The position numbers and the translations under genes were made by a program. From Ensifer adhaerens (GTDB lineage: Bacteria; Pseudomonadota; Alphaproteobacteria; Rhizobiales; Rhizobiaceae), in assembly GCF_013283195.1 (NCBI RefSeq), contig NZ_JABEKT010000002.1:186001-250000 (forward strand): 64,000 nucleotides of DNA, given 5' to 3'. This document shows positions 8,941-18,019 of the stretch, piece after piece (position 1 is the stretch's first letter; every line of letters starts with the position of its first letter). The notes beneath the pieces were generated by a model that worked only from the letters and a program-made list of their open reading frames with translations, was not told the DNA's origin and ran no database searches.

Positions 8941-10308
8941 TCAATCGGCGCGCACCACCGCTTCCGCCGCAAGCGCCATCGACAGGAGATGGGCGTCGTG
9001 ATGCGGCTGGGCGGAGAGCAGCAGGCCGACCGGCATGCCGGCCTCGCCAGTGCCGCAGGGGAGCGAGACGCCGCACCAGTCGAGAAAATTACCGATCAAG
9101 GTGTTGCGCAAGGTCCGGGCGTTGGTTTCGACGAACAAGGCATCGTCCGTGAGGAGCGGATCGGTGGCGGGCGCGACATGCGCGACCGTCGGAATGGCGA
9201 TAATCTCGTTCGGCCCAACGCTTGAGGCGACCTCGGCGATCAACGCCTCGCGTATCTCAAGCGTGGCGATGTAGTCGGAAAGGCTGATATTTTGCCCCAG
9301 CCGCGCCCGAGCCACGACGCGCTGGTCCATCATTGCGGCCTGCGGGCCTTCGAGCCGGTCTCGATGCAGGGCGTAGGCTTCGGCCGTCACCAGCGGTCCA
9401 TGGCGCGCCATGGTCTCGAAGATACGCTCGAACGCCGGAAACGATTGGCGGCGTACATGGGCGCCAGCCCGCTGCAGCCGGCCGATTGCTGCCTCGAAAG
9501 CGGAGACGACACCGTCCTCGGCCCCATCGAACACCACTGTCGTCGGCACGACGATCGACAGGCCATCGAGATGACCACGGCGGATTTCCGGCGCCGGCAG
9601 GCCGCGCATGGCGGCATCGACCCAGACGGCATCTTGCACCGTGCGGCAGAGGGGCCCGAGCGAATCCAGGCTCTTGGCGAGCGGAAAGACACCGCGCATG
9701 GAATAGCGGCCGCGGGTCGCCTTGTAGCCGACAACGCCGTTGAAGGCGGCGGGAATGCGGATCGACCCGCCCGTGTCAGTACCGATCGAGACGGGCACAA
9801 GGTCGGCAGCAACCACGACGCCGGAACCGGAGGACGAGCCGCCCGGCAGTCGATCGACATCGAGCGAGCGCGCATTGCGCGGCGTGCCGTAATGCGGGTT
9901 GATGCCAAGGCCCGAGAAGGCGAACTCGCTCATGTTGACCCGTCCGACACTGACCATGCCGGCATGGCCGAGCGCCGTTACCACGGCCGCGTCGTCTTGC
10001 GCTGCCGGCGCGTCCTTCAGGACCGCCGATCCGGCTGTCGTCGGAACCCCTGCAATGGCAAACAGGTCCTTCCACGCGACGGGAATTCCATCGAGAAGCC
10101 CAAGCGGGCGACCGGCGGCAATGCGTCGGGCGGAAGCATCCGCCTCGCGCATCGCCCGCTCCGGCAGGATCATGGTGAAGATCGCCTGGTCGTCGTGGCT
10201 ACGGATCCGCTCAAGCGTCCAGGCTGCCAGGTCTCGCGGATCGAGCGCACCGGTTTGCAGCAGCGCAGACAACTGCGCGATCGACCGTCCGCCAAGATCC
10301 TGCGTCAT
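8941..10308 (-). CDS. Amidase signature-family hydrolase
   Basis: A 455-residue cytoplasmic amidase. The catalytic Ser-cisSer-Lys triad can be placed: Lys80 in PVAWKD, cis-Ser158 in LPGGSSSGSG and nucleophile Ser182 in GTDTGGSIRIPA, with the family's 24-residue spacing between the serines. It would hydrolyse an amide to acid and ammonia. The ATG at 10308 follows GAGGGG and lies 11 bases past the stop of the binding-protein gene, so it is the last gene of the long polyamine-type transport operon. Its position suggests that it acts on the imported compound. Candidate relatives include aryl/acyl amidases, AtzE/AtzF and GatA-like enzymes; the exact substrate is unknown. Confidence 0.92.
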   Translation of the reverse strand: MTQDLGGRSIAQLSALLQTGALDPRDLAAWTLERIRSHDDQAIFTMILPERAMREADASARRIAAGRPLGLLDGIPVAWKDLFAIAGVPTTAGSAVLKDAPAAQDDAAVVTALGHAGMVSVGRVNMSEFAFSGLGINPHYGTPRNARSLDVDRLPGGSSSGSGVVVAADLVPVSIGTDTGGSIRIPAAFNGVVGYKATRGRYSMRGVFPLAKSLDSLGPLCRTVQDAVWVDAAMRGLPAPEIRRGHLDGLSIVVPTTVVFDGAEDGVVSAFEAAIGRLQRAGAHVRRQSFPAFERIFETMARHGPLVTAEAYALHRDRLEGPQAAMMDQRVVARARLGQNISLSDYIATLEIREALIAEVASSVGPNEIIAIPTVAHVAPATDPLLTDDALFVETNARTLRNTLIGNFLDWCGVSLPCGTGEAGMPVGLLLSAQPHHDAHLLSMALAAEAVVRAD

Positions 10309-10319
10309 CGCATACCCCT

Positions 10320-11540
10320 CTATCGCTCGACCAGCTGCATCCAGCGGCGTACCAGATAATTGTGCTCGTCCATGGTGGTGTTCCAGACCGCGATGCAGTT
10401 GGCGCGCTGCCAGTAGGAACCGCCGCTGCGGACCGATCCCGCCCGGATGCGGATTGTACCGTCTGGCCCCGGCAGGTCGCAGGTAGCCGGCAGGCCGCCA
10501 TACCAGTAGTCCCATTCAGCCGCCGACATGCACTGTCGCGAGCGCTCCGGCGTCGAGATATAATAGCCCTGGCGCGCGACCACCGAGCCCGGCCAGCCGG
10601 AAATCCACCAGTTGAGATACTCATAGGCGACGTCGCGCATGCGGCCCGACAGATGACGCGCAAGGCACAAGCCGCCATGCCAGGCGCGATAGCCTTCGGC
10701 CGGCACCGCCTGCTCCACCGGAACGCCCTGGCCGTTGAGGATGCTGATACCCGTCGACCACATGCTCTGGATATCGGTCTCGCCGCGCACCATCAGCCGC
10801 GCCGCATCCTCGGCCGTGCGCCAGAAGGCGCGGAAGTAGCCGTTCTTCTTGCGCTCTTCGAGCAGGCCGATCAGCCGATCGATCTCGTCGACCGTCATGG
10901 CGCCGATATTGTCGAACGACATCAATCCAGACGCCTGCGCTGCAAGCGCCGCATCGAAGATGCCGATCGCCGGCTCGTCGACCAGGGCTGCACGTCCTGC
11001 CCAGCGTTCGTCGAGCAACGCCGCCCAGCTGTTCATCGACACCGTATTGGGGGCGACATCGGTCCTGTAGGCGAAGCTGTCAAAATTATGCGTCGTCGGT
11101 AGCATCGAGATCGTGCTCGACGGTGTGTCGCCAAGCTCGAGATTGGGTTGCACGAACAGTTTCTTGACCGGCGCGTCGCCCTGCCCCAGGCGGGCATTCG
11201 GGCCGATATGGCCAGTCTTCGTCAGGTCGTTGATCTCGTCCCAGAGCGCAATGCGGCCGATCTCGATCGGCTGGATCGCCCGCCAGTACCAGACGATATC
11301 CAGATTGTGGAAACACTGATCGTAGATGTCGTAACTATCCGGCTCCTGCGCCGCCTTGTGCTGGGTCGTCAGGAAGTCGTTGTTGTCGAACACCACCTCG
11401 ATGCCGAGATCGGCCTCGGCACGAACCCGCAACTCCTCCAGCAGCGAAATCGCCGTGCCGAGCACGCGCAGGCGCGGCCGCCCTTCGAGATGGAGGGATG
11501 GTGTCGCTGGTGTCGGTTGATCAGGCAGATGTTTGCTCAT
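10320..11540 (-). CDS. PotD/PotF-type solute-binding protein without a signal peptide
   Basis: A 406-residue relative of polyamine/iron-type binding proteins (SBP_bac_8 class), and a clear paralogue of the exported binding protein encoded at 15171-16403. Both share GYRxW, a GYYxS segment, an FWY/DYWY-G region and a C-terminal W-x4-D/E-x5-W pattern. Unlike the paralogue, it opens with a polar, proline-rich leader and goes straight into the mature fold (RLRVLGTAISLLEELR from residue 23), with no hydrophobic export segment. As written it should stay in the cytoplasm. The ATG at 11540 overlaps the COG0523 stop codon by four bases (ATGA), which fixes the start. Its role could be ligand sensing or sequestration. 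Confidence 0.87.
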   Translation of the reverse strand: MSKHLPDQPTPATPSLHLEGRPRLRVLGTAISLLEELRVRAEADLGIEVVFDNNDFLTTQHKAAQEPDSYDIYDQCFHNLDIVWYWRAIQPIEIGRIALWDEINDLTKTGHIGPNARLGQGDAPVKKLFVQPNLELGDTPSSTISMLPTTHNFDSFAYRTDVAPNTVSMNSWAALLDERWAGRAALVDEPAIGIFDAALAAQASGLMSFDNIGAMTVDEIDRLIGLLEERKKNGYFRAFWRTAEDAARLMVRGETDIQSMWSTGISILNGQGVPVEQAVPAEGYRAWHGGLCLARHLSGRMRDVAYEYLNWWISGWPGSVVARQGYYISTPERSRQCMSAAEWDYWYGGLPATCDLPGPDGTIRIRAGSVRSGGSYWQRANCIAVWNTTMDEHNYLVRRWMQLVER

Positions 11541-12616
11541 GAAGACGACTGACGTTCCTGAAGGCTGCGTTTCGGCACGGCCCCGTCCCCGACCGACGAC
11601 CGGTCGAGGGCAAAGGCCTCGAACGACCGTTTCAGCAGCTCGACATCCAGACCGTCAACAATAAACACGATGCGCGAACGGCGATCCTCATCCGGCCAGC
11701 GCTCCATATGCACAGGCGTGTGCACCAGATGCTGAACGCCATGAATGGCGACCGGGCGCTCCTCGCCGGCGATGTTGAGAATGCCCTTCACCCGCAACAC
11801 CCTGTCGCCGTGACGGTTCAGCAGCATCGTTAGCCAGATACCGAAGGCCGTCCAGTCGATGGCGCGCTCCACGATCATCACGAAGGATGTGACCGCCGAT
11901 TGATGCACGCCGCCGTCAGCCGTTGCCAGTTGAGCCGGCGCTTCGCAGTAGAACCCGCTTGTCGATTGCAGCGCCGCTGCACGCAGGCTGAGGTTTTCAT
12001 CGACGAGGTCGGCGACATCGAAGGCGGGATCGGTTGCGGTCAAGAGCGGCGCATCCGGATTGATGCCACGCAACTTCTCGACCAGGCCCGACATATCGGC
12101 CGCCGGCGCCAGATCGGCCTTGGTGACAACAAGCCGGTCGGCAACGGCGGCCTGTCGATTAGACTCGACATAGCTGCCGAGTTGACGGAGCCCGTTGACC
12201 GCATCGACGGTGGTAATCACGTTGCCGGGGCGAAAATGATGGCGCAGAACCGGATCGGATTTGATCGTCGACAGGACCGGGAACGGATCGGCAAGCCCGG
12301 TGCTCTCGACGACGATACGGCGGAACGGCGGAACCAGCCCGCGCTCGCGTTTCGAGTGCAGGTCCTTGATCGCATCGGCAAGCTCGCCGCGCACCGTGCA
12401 GCAGAGACAGCCCGATTGCAGCAGCACCATAGTGTCGTCGATGCGCTCGACCAGGTGATGGTCGAGACCGACTTCTCCGAATTCGTTGATGAGAACGGCG
12501 GCGTCGGAAAGGGCGGGGTCGGCGAGCAGGCGTGCAAGGAGCGTCGTTTTTCCGGAGCCGAGGAAGCCCGTGAGCAGGTTGATCGGGGTCAAAAGCGGGA
12601 TCTGCGGTTCAGTCAT
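11537..12616 (-). CDS. COG0523 (CobW/G3E) GTP-binding metallochaperone family protein
   Basis: A 359-residue G3E GTPase. Walker A GFLGSGKTT (17-25), the metal-binding GCLCC (69-73), VVESTGLADP (Walker B/G3 region) and VVTKAD are all present, followed by the CobW C-terminal domain (VKGILNIAGEERPVAIHGVQH). Members deliver Zn, Co, Ni or Fe to client enzymes in the cytoplasm. The ATG at 12616 overlaps the upstream four-cysteine gene by 8 bases (ATGACTGA), and its stop overlaps the next start by four, so it is firmly embedded in the operon. A client here could be the metal-dependent deacetylase at 13019-13900 or the four-cysteine protein, which is an inference. Confidence 0.93.
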   Translation of the reverse strand: MTEPQIPLLTPINLLTGFLGSGKTTLLARLLADPALSDAAVLINEFGEVGLDHHLVERIDDTMVLLQSGCLCCTVRGELADAIKDLHSKRERGLVPPFRRIVVESTGLADPFPVLSTIKSDPVLRHHFRPGNVITTVDAVNGLRQLGSYVESNRQAAVADRLVVTKADLAPAADMSGLVEKLRGINPDAPLLTATDPAFDVADLVDENLSLRAAALQSTSGFYCEAPAQLATADGGVHQSAVTSFVMIVERAIDWTAFGIWLTMLLNRHGDRVLRVKGILNIAGEERPVAIHGVQHLVHTPVHMERWPDEDRRSRIVFIVDGLDVELLKRSFEAFALDRSSVGDGAVPKRSLQERQSSS

Positions 12617-12941
12617 CGATCGCGACCTCCGCGGCAGCAATCAGGTCCACGTCGAGCGGATCGCAGGGGCGGCCACAGAGCCGTTCGGCCGCCGGCCAGA
12701 GGTGGCCGAGATCCTCGATGATCTCGCTCTTGCCAGTGCGGGTCGCAAGCACGAAGGATGCGCCCTGCCAGTCCGTGATTGTGAGGCCGAAGCGCGCCAG
12801 CATCCCGTTGGCGATCCGCACACGGTTGGCGCGCTCGCGCCTTCGGTCGATGCGCTCGACATTGCGGGTATAGACGCCCGGCCGCGCCACGGCATCGGCC
12901 CAGTGTTCGTTACCTCCAAGGACGCCGCAGAGAGAGCACAT
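12609..12941 (-). CDS. Small four-cysteine protein coupled to the COG0523 gene
   Basis: A 110-residue protein beginning MCSLCGVLGG, with Cys2 and Cys5 (CxxC) at the N-terminus and Cys89 and Cys93 (CGRPC) near the C-terminus: a possible four-thiolate metal site. The middle is basic (RNVERIDRRRERANRVR), followed by a compact hydrophobic segment (FGLTITDWQGASFVLATRTGK would be its core, about 51-71). The ATG at 12941 is chosen over an in-frame TTG at 12953 because the conserved-looking cysteine pair starts there. Its last codons overlap the start of the GTPase gene (ATGACTGA). I do not recognise a named family with certainty. A metal-handling partner or client of the GTPase fits the arrangement. 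Confidence 0.8.
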   Translation of the reverse strand: MCSLCGVLGGNEHWADAVARPGVYTRNVERIDRRRERANRVRIANGMLARFGLTITDWQGASFVLATRTGKSEIIEDLGHLWPAAERLCGRPCDPLDVDLIAAAEVAIDD

Positions 12942-12950
12942 GGTGTCATC

Positions 12951-12988
12951 CAATCGGTAAAAAGGCGGGCAATCGGTAAAAAGGCGGG
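12951..12988. repeat. Perfect 19-bp tandem duplication in intergenic region
   Basis: The unit CAATCGGTAAAAAGGCGGG occurs twice back to back (12951-12969 and 12970-12988), immediately upstream of the four-cysteine gene and after the deacetylase gene. This is a recent replication-slippage-type duplication in the leader of the small gene. It carries no ribosome-site match on the coding strand and has no assigned function. Confidence 0.9.
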
Positions 12989-13018
12989 GACGGTACGCAG
13001 ACCGCCCCCGTCAGTCGC

Positions 13019-13900
13019 TCACTTCTTGCGCGGGAAGCGCTTGGCAAAGTCGTCGGCGATCTCGTTCATCGTCACGAACTTCACGCCGGGATGCTTGATC
13101 ATGTGGGCATAGAGCCGCTCCAGCATCATCAGCACCTGCGGGCGCCCGGCAACATCGGGATGGATGGTAATCGGAAACACCGCATAGTCCATCTCGCGGT
13201 AGACCCAATCGAACTGGTCGCGCCAGATCTGCTCGATGTCATGCGGATTGACGAAGCCGTGGCTGTTTGGCGACTTCTTGATGAACATCATCGGCGGCAG
13301 GTCGTCGAGGTACCAGGAGGCCGGGATTTCGATGAGATCGGTTTCCTTGCCGCGCGTGAGCGGCACCATCCAGTCGGACGGCTTCTTGGAGTAGTCGATC
13401 TTGGTCCACTTGTCGCCGACGCGCACATAATAGGGCGTGAAGTCGTTGTGCATCAGGGAGTGGTCGTACTTGATGCCGCGTTCCAGCAGCAGCTCGTTGG
13501 TGACGTTGGAAAACTCCCACCACGGCGCGACATAGCCGGTCGGGCGCTTGCCCGAGAGCTTGGTGACGAGATCGATGCACTTGTCGAGGACCGCGGTCTC
13601 CTGCTCACGCGTCATGGCGATCGGGTTTTCATGGGTGTAGCCGTGAATGCCGATCTCGTGGCCGGCATCGGCAACCGCCTGCATCTGTTCCGGGAAGGTC
13701 TCGATCGAGTGGCCGGGAATGAACCAGGTGGTCTTGATTCCGAAGCGTTCGAACAGCTTCAGGAGGCGCGGGCTGCCGACCTCGCCGGCGAAAAGGCCGC
13801 GCGAGATATCGTCAGGCGAATCCTCGCCCCCATAGGATCCGAGCCAGCCGGCGACCGCATCGACGTCGATGCCGAAGCTGCAGAGGATTTCCTTGGCCAT
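13019..13900 (-). CDS. Polysaccharide deacetylase-family hydrolase (PgdA/PuuE/cyclic-imidase type)
   Basis: A 293-residue cytoplasmic-looking member of the NodB-homology superfamily. It resembles Helicobacter pylori PgdA (HP0310) and the cyclic imide hydrolase/PuuE allantoinase branch in length and in its start ([20 protein letters not shown]). The metal-binding triad is visible: Asp14, His86 and His90 ([10 protein letters not shown]), plus the APWWEFSN and NDFTPYYVR active-site segments. No signal peptide is present. The ATG at 13900 follows AAGGAGA. Placed between an ABC ATPase and a metal chaperone in a transport/amidase operon, ring opening or deacylation of an imported small molecule is more likely than wall modification. 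That choice is an inference. Confidence 0.88.
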   Translation of the reverse strand: MAKEILCSFGIDVDAVAGWLGSYGGEDSPDDISRGLFAGEVGSPRLLKLFERFGIKTTWFIPGHSIETFPEQMQAVADAGHEIGIHGYTHENPIAMTREQETAVLDKCIDLVTKLSGKRPTGYVAPWWEFSNVTNELLLERGIKYDHSLMHNDFTPYYVRVGDKWTKIDYSKKPSDWMVPLTRGKETDLIEIPASWYLDDLPPMMFIKKSPNSHGFVNPHDIEQIWRDQFDWVYREMDYAVFPITIHPDVAGRPQVLMMLERLYAHMIKHPGVKFVTMNEIADDFAKRFPRKK

Positions 13901-13950
13901 GGTATGTCTCCTTCGTGTTTTATCGTTCAAAAGGTCAAGCTGGCTGGACG

Positions 13951-15057
13951 TCAGGCTGGAATGACCGTGGCTTCGCCCGGCTGCCAGCTCAAAAGAATGT
14001 CGGCGCCGACAGGGAAGGCATCGGGCTGGTACTTGTCGACATGGGCTTCGAGCGAGACGGTGCGCCCGTCCCCAAGTGTTGCCGTCAGATGGGATACGTG
14101 GCCGACCACGTCGAAACGGCTGACACTGGCGCCGACGACGTTGCCGCCGACCGTGTGCGCAATCTGGTCACGCGAAACCAGAGCGGCGGGGTGCACCTCG
14201 ATCGCTTCGGCCGGGATGACGACGTTGACCCTCGATTTCCTGGCGAGCGTGCCGTTCGGCCGACCGGAAAGCTGACCGAGCGGCGTCGAAACCAGCGTCC
14301 GGTCATCCGATGCGCCGTCGACCTCGCCCTGGAAGATCGTGTTGTTGCCGATGAACTGTGCGACGAACGCCGTGTTCGGCCGGGTGTAAAGCTGGTGCGG
14401 CGGGCTGATCTGCTCGACCTTGCCCTGGTTCATCACCACGATGCGGTCGGAGAGCGCGAGCGCCTCCGACTGGGCATGAGTGACGAAGACGAAGGTGACG
14501 CCGAGCGTCTTCTGCAGCAGTTTCAACTCGTTCTGGATCGCCTTGCGCAGATTGGCATCGAGCGCGCCGAGCGGTTCGTCGAGCAGCAGGATATCCGGCT
14601 CGACGACGAGCCCGCGTGCGAGCGCAATGCGCTGGCGTTGGCCGCCCGACAACCGGTCGGGCTTTTTCTCGGCGATATCCTCGAGCCCGAGCGTCGCCAG
14701 GATCCGGTCGACCTTGGCGTCACGCTCGGCCTTTGCCATGCCCTTGACGTCGAGCCCGTAGCCGACGTTGCGGCGCACGGTCATGTGCGGAAAGAGCGCG
14801 TAGCTCTGGAAGATCATCGACGTCGGCCGGTGTTCCGGCCGGATGTCGTTCATGCGCTTGCCCTTGATCAGCATCTCGCCGGAGGAGATCGATTCGAAGC
14901 CGGCGATCATGCGCAGCGTCGTCGTCTTGCCGCAACCGGATGGCCCGAGGAACGCGATGAACTCGCCCTTGGAAACCGACAGGTTGAAATCGATCACGGC
15001 GGGCGTGCCGTTGTCGTAGACCTTGCCGACAGTGTTGAGTTCGAGGTCGAAGATCAT
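13951..15057 (-). CDS. ABC transporter ATP-binding protein, PotA/spermidine-putrescine type
   Basis: A 368-residue ATPase with Walker [11 protein letters not shown] (about 39-48), Q-loop, signature [14 protein letters not shown], Walker [14 protein letters not shown]-loop [13 protein letters not shown] and a C-terminal TOBE/MOP-like regulatory domain (about 280-368). It couples ATP hydrolysis to import by the CUT/POPT permeases of this operon. The ATG at 15057 follows GGAGAG. It is one of two ATPases in an operon that encodes only one pair of permeases; the other is at 19827-20903. The two could be alternates or form a heterodimer. Confidence 0.93.
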   Translation of the reverse strand: MIFDLELNTVGKVYDNGTPAVIDFNLSVSKGEFIAFLGPSGCGKTTTLRMIAGFESISSGEMLIKGKRMNDIRPEHRPTSMIFQSYALFPHMTVRRNVGYGLDVKGMAKAERDAKVDRILATLGLEDIAEKKPDRLSGGQRQRIALARGLVVEPDILLLDEPLGALDANLRKAIQNELKLLQKTLGVTFVFVTHAQSEALALSDRIVVMNQGKVEQISPPHQLYTRPNTAFVAQFIGNNTIFQGEVDGASDDRTLVSTPLGQLSGRPNGTLARKSRVNVVIPAEAIEVHPAALVSRDQIAHTVGGNVVGASVSRFDVVGHVSHLTATLGDGRTVSLEAHVDKYQPDAFPVGADILLSWQPGEATVIPA

Positions 15058-15170
15058 CGTGGCTCTCCGGAGCTTGCTGAAATCACTGGCTGGTAGCGGG
15101 CGCGCGCAATGGCCACGCGCCCGTGTCTTGAGACACCGGGAGGCATTTGCCTCCCGGCTGTCGTCCTTCG

Positions 15171-16403
15171 TCAGGCGTTGAGGAATTCGTCCCACTTCTG
15201 GATCAGGTGGTCGTATTCATCCGGCCACTGGTGCCAGTAGGCGACGTTCTTGGCACGCTCTTCGAGCGAGCCGCCGTCGCGCAGGTCGCCTTCCTTGATG
15301 CCGCGCTCTTCCGCGCCGACCCAGGGCTTGCCCTCGTACCAGAAGGCATATTTCTCCGGCGCCATGACGTTCTTGATGTTGGTCGACGGCGAATAGTAGC
15401 CCTGCTCGGAGACGGTGATGCCCGGCTCGCCCGAGAGCCAGTAGTCGGCATAGGCGATAACAGCTTCCTTGTTGGCGGTTCCGGCAATCATCGCCGGGCC
15501 GATCGCCCAGCCGCGATAGCCTTCCTTCGGCACGGCGTAGCGGCAGGGCTTGCCCTGCGCCTTGACGGCCATGACCGCCGGCTGCCAGGCATCGCAGACG
15601 ACCATTTCGCCCGATGCCATCAGGTTGACGAGTTCGCCGAAATCGCCCCAGAGCGCGCGGAACTGGCCTTCCTTCTTCTTGGAGATCAGGAACTTTGCAG
15701 CTTCGTCGATCTCGGCTGCAGTGGCATTGCCGGGGTTCTTGACGTCGGAAAGGCCGAGCGAGTTCATGGCCATCATCGCCTGACCGATGGCGATCAGCGG
15801 GTCGGTGTTGATGCCGGACTTGCCCTTCCACTTCGGATCGAAGATCGCAGTCCAGCTGTTGGCTTCTTCGGCCGACAGCACATCCGGATTGTAGCCGATG
15901 GAATCGTAGTTATAGACGGCCGGCACCATGTTCAGCGCCGCCTGGCTTTCGTCGGTCCAAATCTGGCCGACGATCTGGGCGGAACGATCCCACTTGTCGC
16001 TCGCGGTGGTGAAGGTATCGCGGATGTTGGCCCAGTTCTTCAAGGCCGAGGCCGGGACCGGCTCGACATTGTTGGTCATGACGATCGACGGCAGGCGTTC
16101 GGCGATGATTTCCCAGCAATCATAGTCCTTCGAGCCGGAGAGGATCTTCGTCTGGGCGTCCGGGAAGGTCGCGGCCGTTCCGGAGGTGCCGCCAACGCCG
16201 GCAGCGGCCTTGAACTGTTCGAGAATGCGCTCCTGAACGGTGACCGAAAGGCCGATGGTGCGCAGCTGCTGGCCTGCCAGGTCGGCGGCCTGTGCGAAGG
16301 CGGCGCGCGAGGACAGGAACGGCGTGCCGCCGCCCATCGCCAGCGCCATCATCCCGGCAGACCGTTTGAGGAGCGAGCGGCGATTGATTTCCAGATTGGG
16401 CAT
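15171..16403 (-). CDS. PotD-type solute-binding protein with Tat-like signal
   Basis: A 410-residue periplasmic binding protein for a polyamine-like or related organic solute. The N-terminus has a twin-arginine motif (NRRSLLKRS, Arg8-Arg9), a hydrophobic stretch and a likely cut after AFAQA, so it is probably exported folded by Tat. Family segments include SGSKDYDCWEI, VPAVYNYDSIGYN and GYRGW with a closing W-x7-DHLIQKW. The ATG at 16403 follows GGAGAAG. It is the exported counterpart of the leaderless paralogue at 10320-11540. The neighbouring SDR and ATPase genes are on the same strand. Confidence 0.93.
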   Translation of the reverse strand: MPNLEINRRSLLKRSAGMMALAMGGGTPFLSSRAAFAQAADLAGQQLRTIGLSVTVQERILEQFKAAAGVGGTSGTAATFPDAQTKILSGSKDYDCWEIIAERLPSIVMTNNVEPVPASALKNWANIRDTFTTASDKWDRSAQIVGQIWTDESQAALNMVPAVYNYDSIGYNPDVLSAEEANSWTAIFDPKWKGKSGINTDPLIAIGQAMMAMNSLGLSDVKNPGNATAAEIDEAAKFLISKKKEGQFRALWGDFGELVNLMASGEMVVCDAWQPAVMAVKAQGKPCRYAVPKEGYRGWAIGPAMIAGTANKEAVIAYADYWLSGEPGITVSEQGYYSPSTNIKNVMAPEKYAFWYEGKPWVGAEERGIKEGDLRDGGSLEERAKNVAYWHQWPDEYDHLIQKWDEFLNA

Positions 16404-16481
16404 TGTCTCTTCTCCAGTTGTTGTTGTTCCCCGGGGCACGCTTGATACGAACCCCTTGTTCTTTCGCCGCGCAGCGCGACG

Positions 16482-17261
16482 CTAGTAGCGCCCCACCAGG
16501 AGGCCCCCATCCACGACCAGCACCTGGCCGGTCATGTATCTCGCGCTGTCGGATGCGAGGAACGCGATGACATCGGCGATATCCTCCGGCGTTCCAAGCC
16601 GCTTCATCGGGATGAAGGCTGCAGCCGCCTCCGCGCCCTCAGGCCCAAGCGAGTTTTCCTTCGACAGCAGCTGCGCCGTGCGGATGTAGCCAGGCGCCAC
16701 CCCGTTGACGCGAACCCCGTCGCTAGCAAGCTCGACCGCGAGCCCGCGCACCAGACCGATCACGCCGGACTTGGCGGCGGAATAATGCACATGCTCGTCC
16801 CAGCCATAGGCAACGCCCATGATCGAGGAGAGCGCGACGATGCTGCCCTCGCCGCGTTGGCGCATGCCGGGTGCGACGGCGCGCGCGAGGCGAAAGATGC
16901 CTTTCAAATCGATGTCGAAGGTCAGGTCCCACTTGTCGTCGGTGAGTGCGGCCAGCGGGGTGCGATGGGCAATGCCGGCATTGGCAACGACGACGTCGAT
17001 GCGGCCGTGCCGCTTTTCCAGATCAGCGACCAGCGCGTCGGTCGCCGATGTCGAACGGACGTCGTAATAGGCAAATTCAGCGGAGCCACCAGCATCGACG
17101 ATGGCCTCGACCGTGGCCGTGCCCTCACGCTCGAGAATGTCGGTGACGACCACATGATCGCCCTTGGCGGCAAAGGCTTTGGCGGCGGCCTGACCGATAC
17201 CGATGCCGGCACCGGTGACGATAACGATGCGGGAGGACTTCTGAGGATTTGGCATGTTCAT
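16482..17261 (-). CDS. SDR-family oxidoreductase
   Basis: A 259-residue classical short-chain dehydrogenase: cofactor loop VTGAGIGIGQ (about 15-24), NAGIAH, catalytic Ser in ALSSIMG, and Tyr-x3-Lys in HYSAAKSG, followed by GLVRGLAVELA and the C-terminal VLVVDGG. TDILER after beta-2 has an acidic residue consistent with NAD(H) rather than NADP(H) preference. The ATG at 17261 follows AGGAAAG; ATG 17255 is also possible. It starts 8 bases after the stop of a second SDR gene. The pair probably oxidise or reduce the imported compound in two steps, which is inferred from context. Confidence 0.92.
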   Translation of the reverse strand: MNMPNPQKSSRIVIVTGAGIGIGQAAAKAFAAKGDHVVVTDILEREGTATVEAIVDAGGSAEFAYYDVRSTSATDALVADLEKRHGRIDVVVANAGIAHRTPLAALTDDKWDLTFDIDLKGIFRLARAVAPGMRQRGEGSIVALSSIMGVAYGWDEHVHYSAAKSGVIGLVRGLAVELASDGVRVNGVAPGYIRTAQLLSKENSLGPEGAEAAAAFIPMKRLGTPEDIADVIAFLASDSARYMTGQVLVVDGGLLVGRY

Positions 17262-17269
17262 CTTTCCTG

Positions 17270-18019
17270 TCAAAGCATTACGTCGCCGGAATTGGGCCCG
17301 AGCGTCTGGCCGACGAACAGGCTTGCCGACGGCGAAGCGAGGAACGAAACGGTCGCAGCGATTTCGTCCGGCTCGCCGAAACGCCCGAGCGGCAGCTGCG
17401 CCTTCTTGGCGTCCCGCCAATCCTGCGAAAGCCCCATGACAAGTGGCGTATTGATGGGGCCGGGCGCGACTGCATTCACCCGCACGCCGCGGCTCGACAC
17501 CTCGCGTGCCAGCGCCTTGGTCATGCCGATGATCGCGGCCTTGGCAGACGAGTAGTGCACGAGCTCGACGCCGCCGATCTGGCCGAGCTGCGAGGCCATG
17601 TTGACGATCACGCCCTCGCCGCGGGCAAGCATTCCCGGCAGCACCGCCTTGGTCATCAGGAAGGTGCCGCGCACATGCACCGCAAACATCCGATCGAAAT
17701 CGGCGACCTCGAGATTTTCGAACAGCGCCTGATGGGCGATACCGGCATTGTTGACGAGCAGCGCCACGGGGCCATGGCGTTGGGCCGCCTTCTCGGCGGT
17801 CGCTGTGACGTCGGCTTCGCTGGACACGTCGCCCGATATTGCCGTTGCTACACCGCCGGCTGCCACAATCTCTCCGGCGACCGCCGCCGAGCTTTCAGGC
17901 GAGAGATCGTTGACAACGACGGCATAACCATCAGTCGCCAGCCGCAGTGCGATGGCCCGGCCGATGCCGGAACCGGCACCGGTGACGATCGCTGAGCCGC
18001 GTGCGGAAGAGCCGGCCAT
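17270..18019 (-). CDS. SDR-family oxidoreductase (second of tandem pair)
   Basis: A 249-residue classical SDR with VTGAGSGIGRAIAL, VNNAGIAH, catalytic Ser in MASQLG and HYSSAKAA (Tyr-x3-Lys). The ATG at 18019 overlaps the stop of the upstream permease gene by one base (TGATG) with GGAGG before it, a strong sign of translational coupling. It shares the overall SDR pattern with the next gene but differs in the substrate loop, so the two are paralogues, not a recent duplication. Embedding dehydrogenases between transporter genes suggests that the cargo is an alcohol- or ketone-bearing compound. Confidence 0.92.
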   Translation of the reverse strand: MAGSSARGSAIVTGAGSGIGRAIALRLATDGYAVVVNDLSPESSAAVAGEIVAAGGVATAISGDVSSEADVTATAEKAAQRHGPVALLVNNAGIAHQALFENLEVADFDRMFAVHVRGTFLMTKAVLPGMLARGEGVIVNMASQLGQIGGVELVHYSSAKAAIIGMTKALAREVSSRGVRVNAVAPGPINTPLVMGLSQDWRDAKKAQLPLGRFGEPDEIAATVSFLASPSASLFVGQTLGPNSGDVML

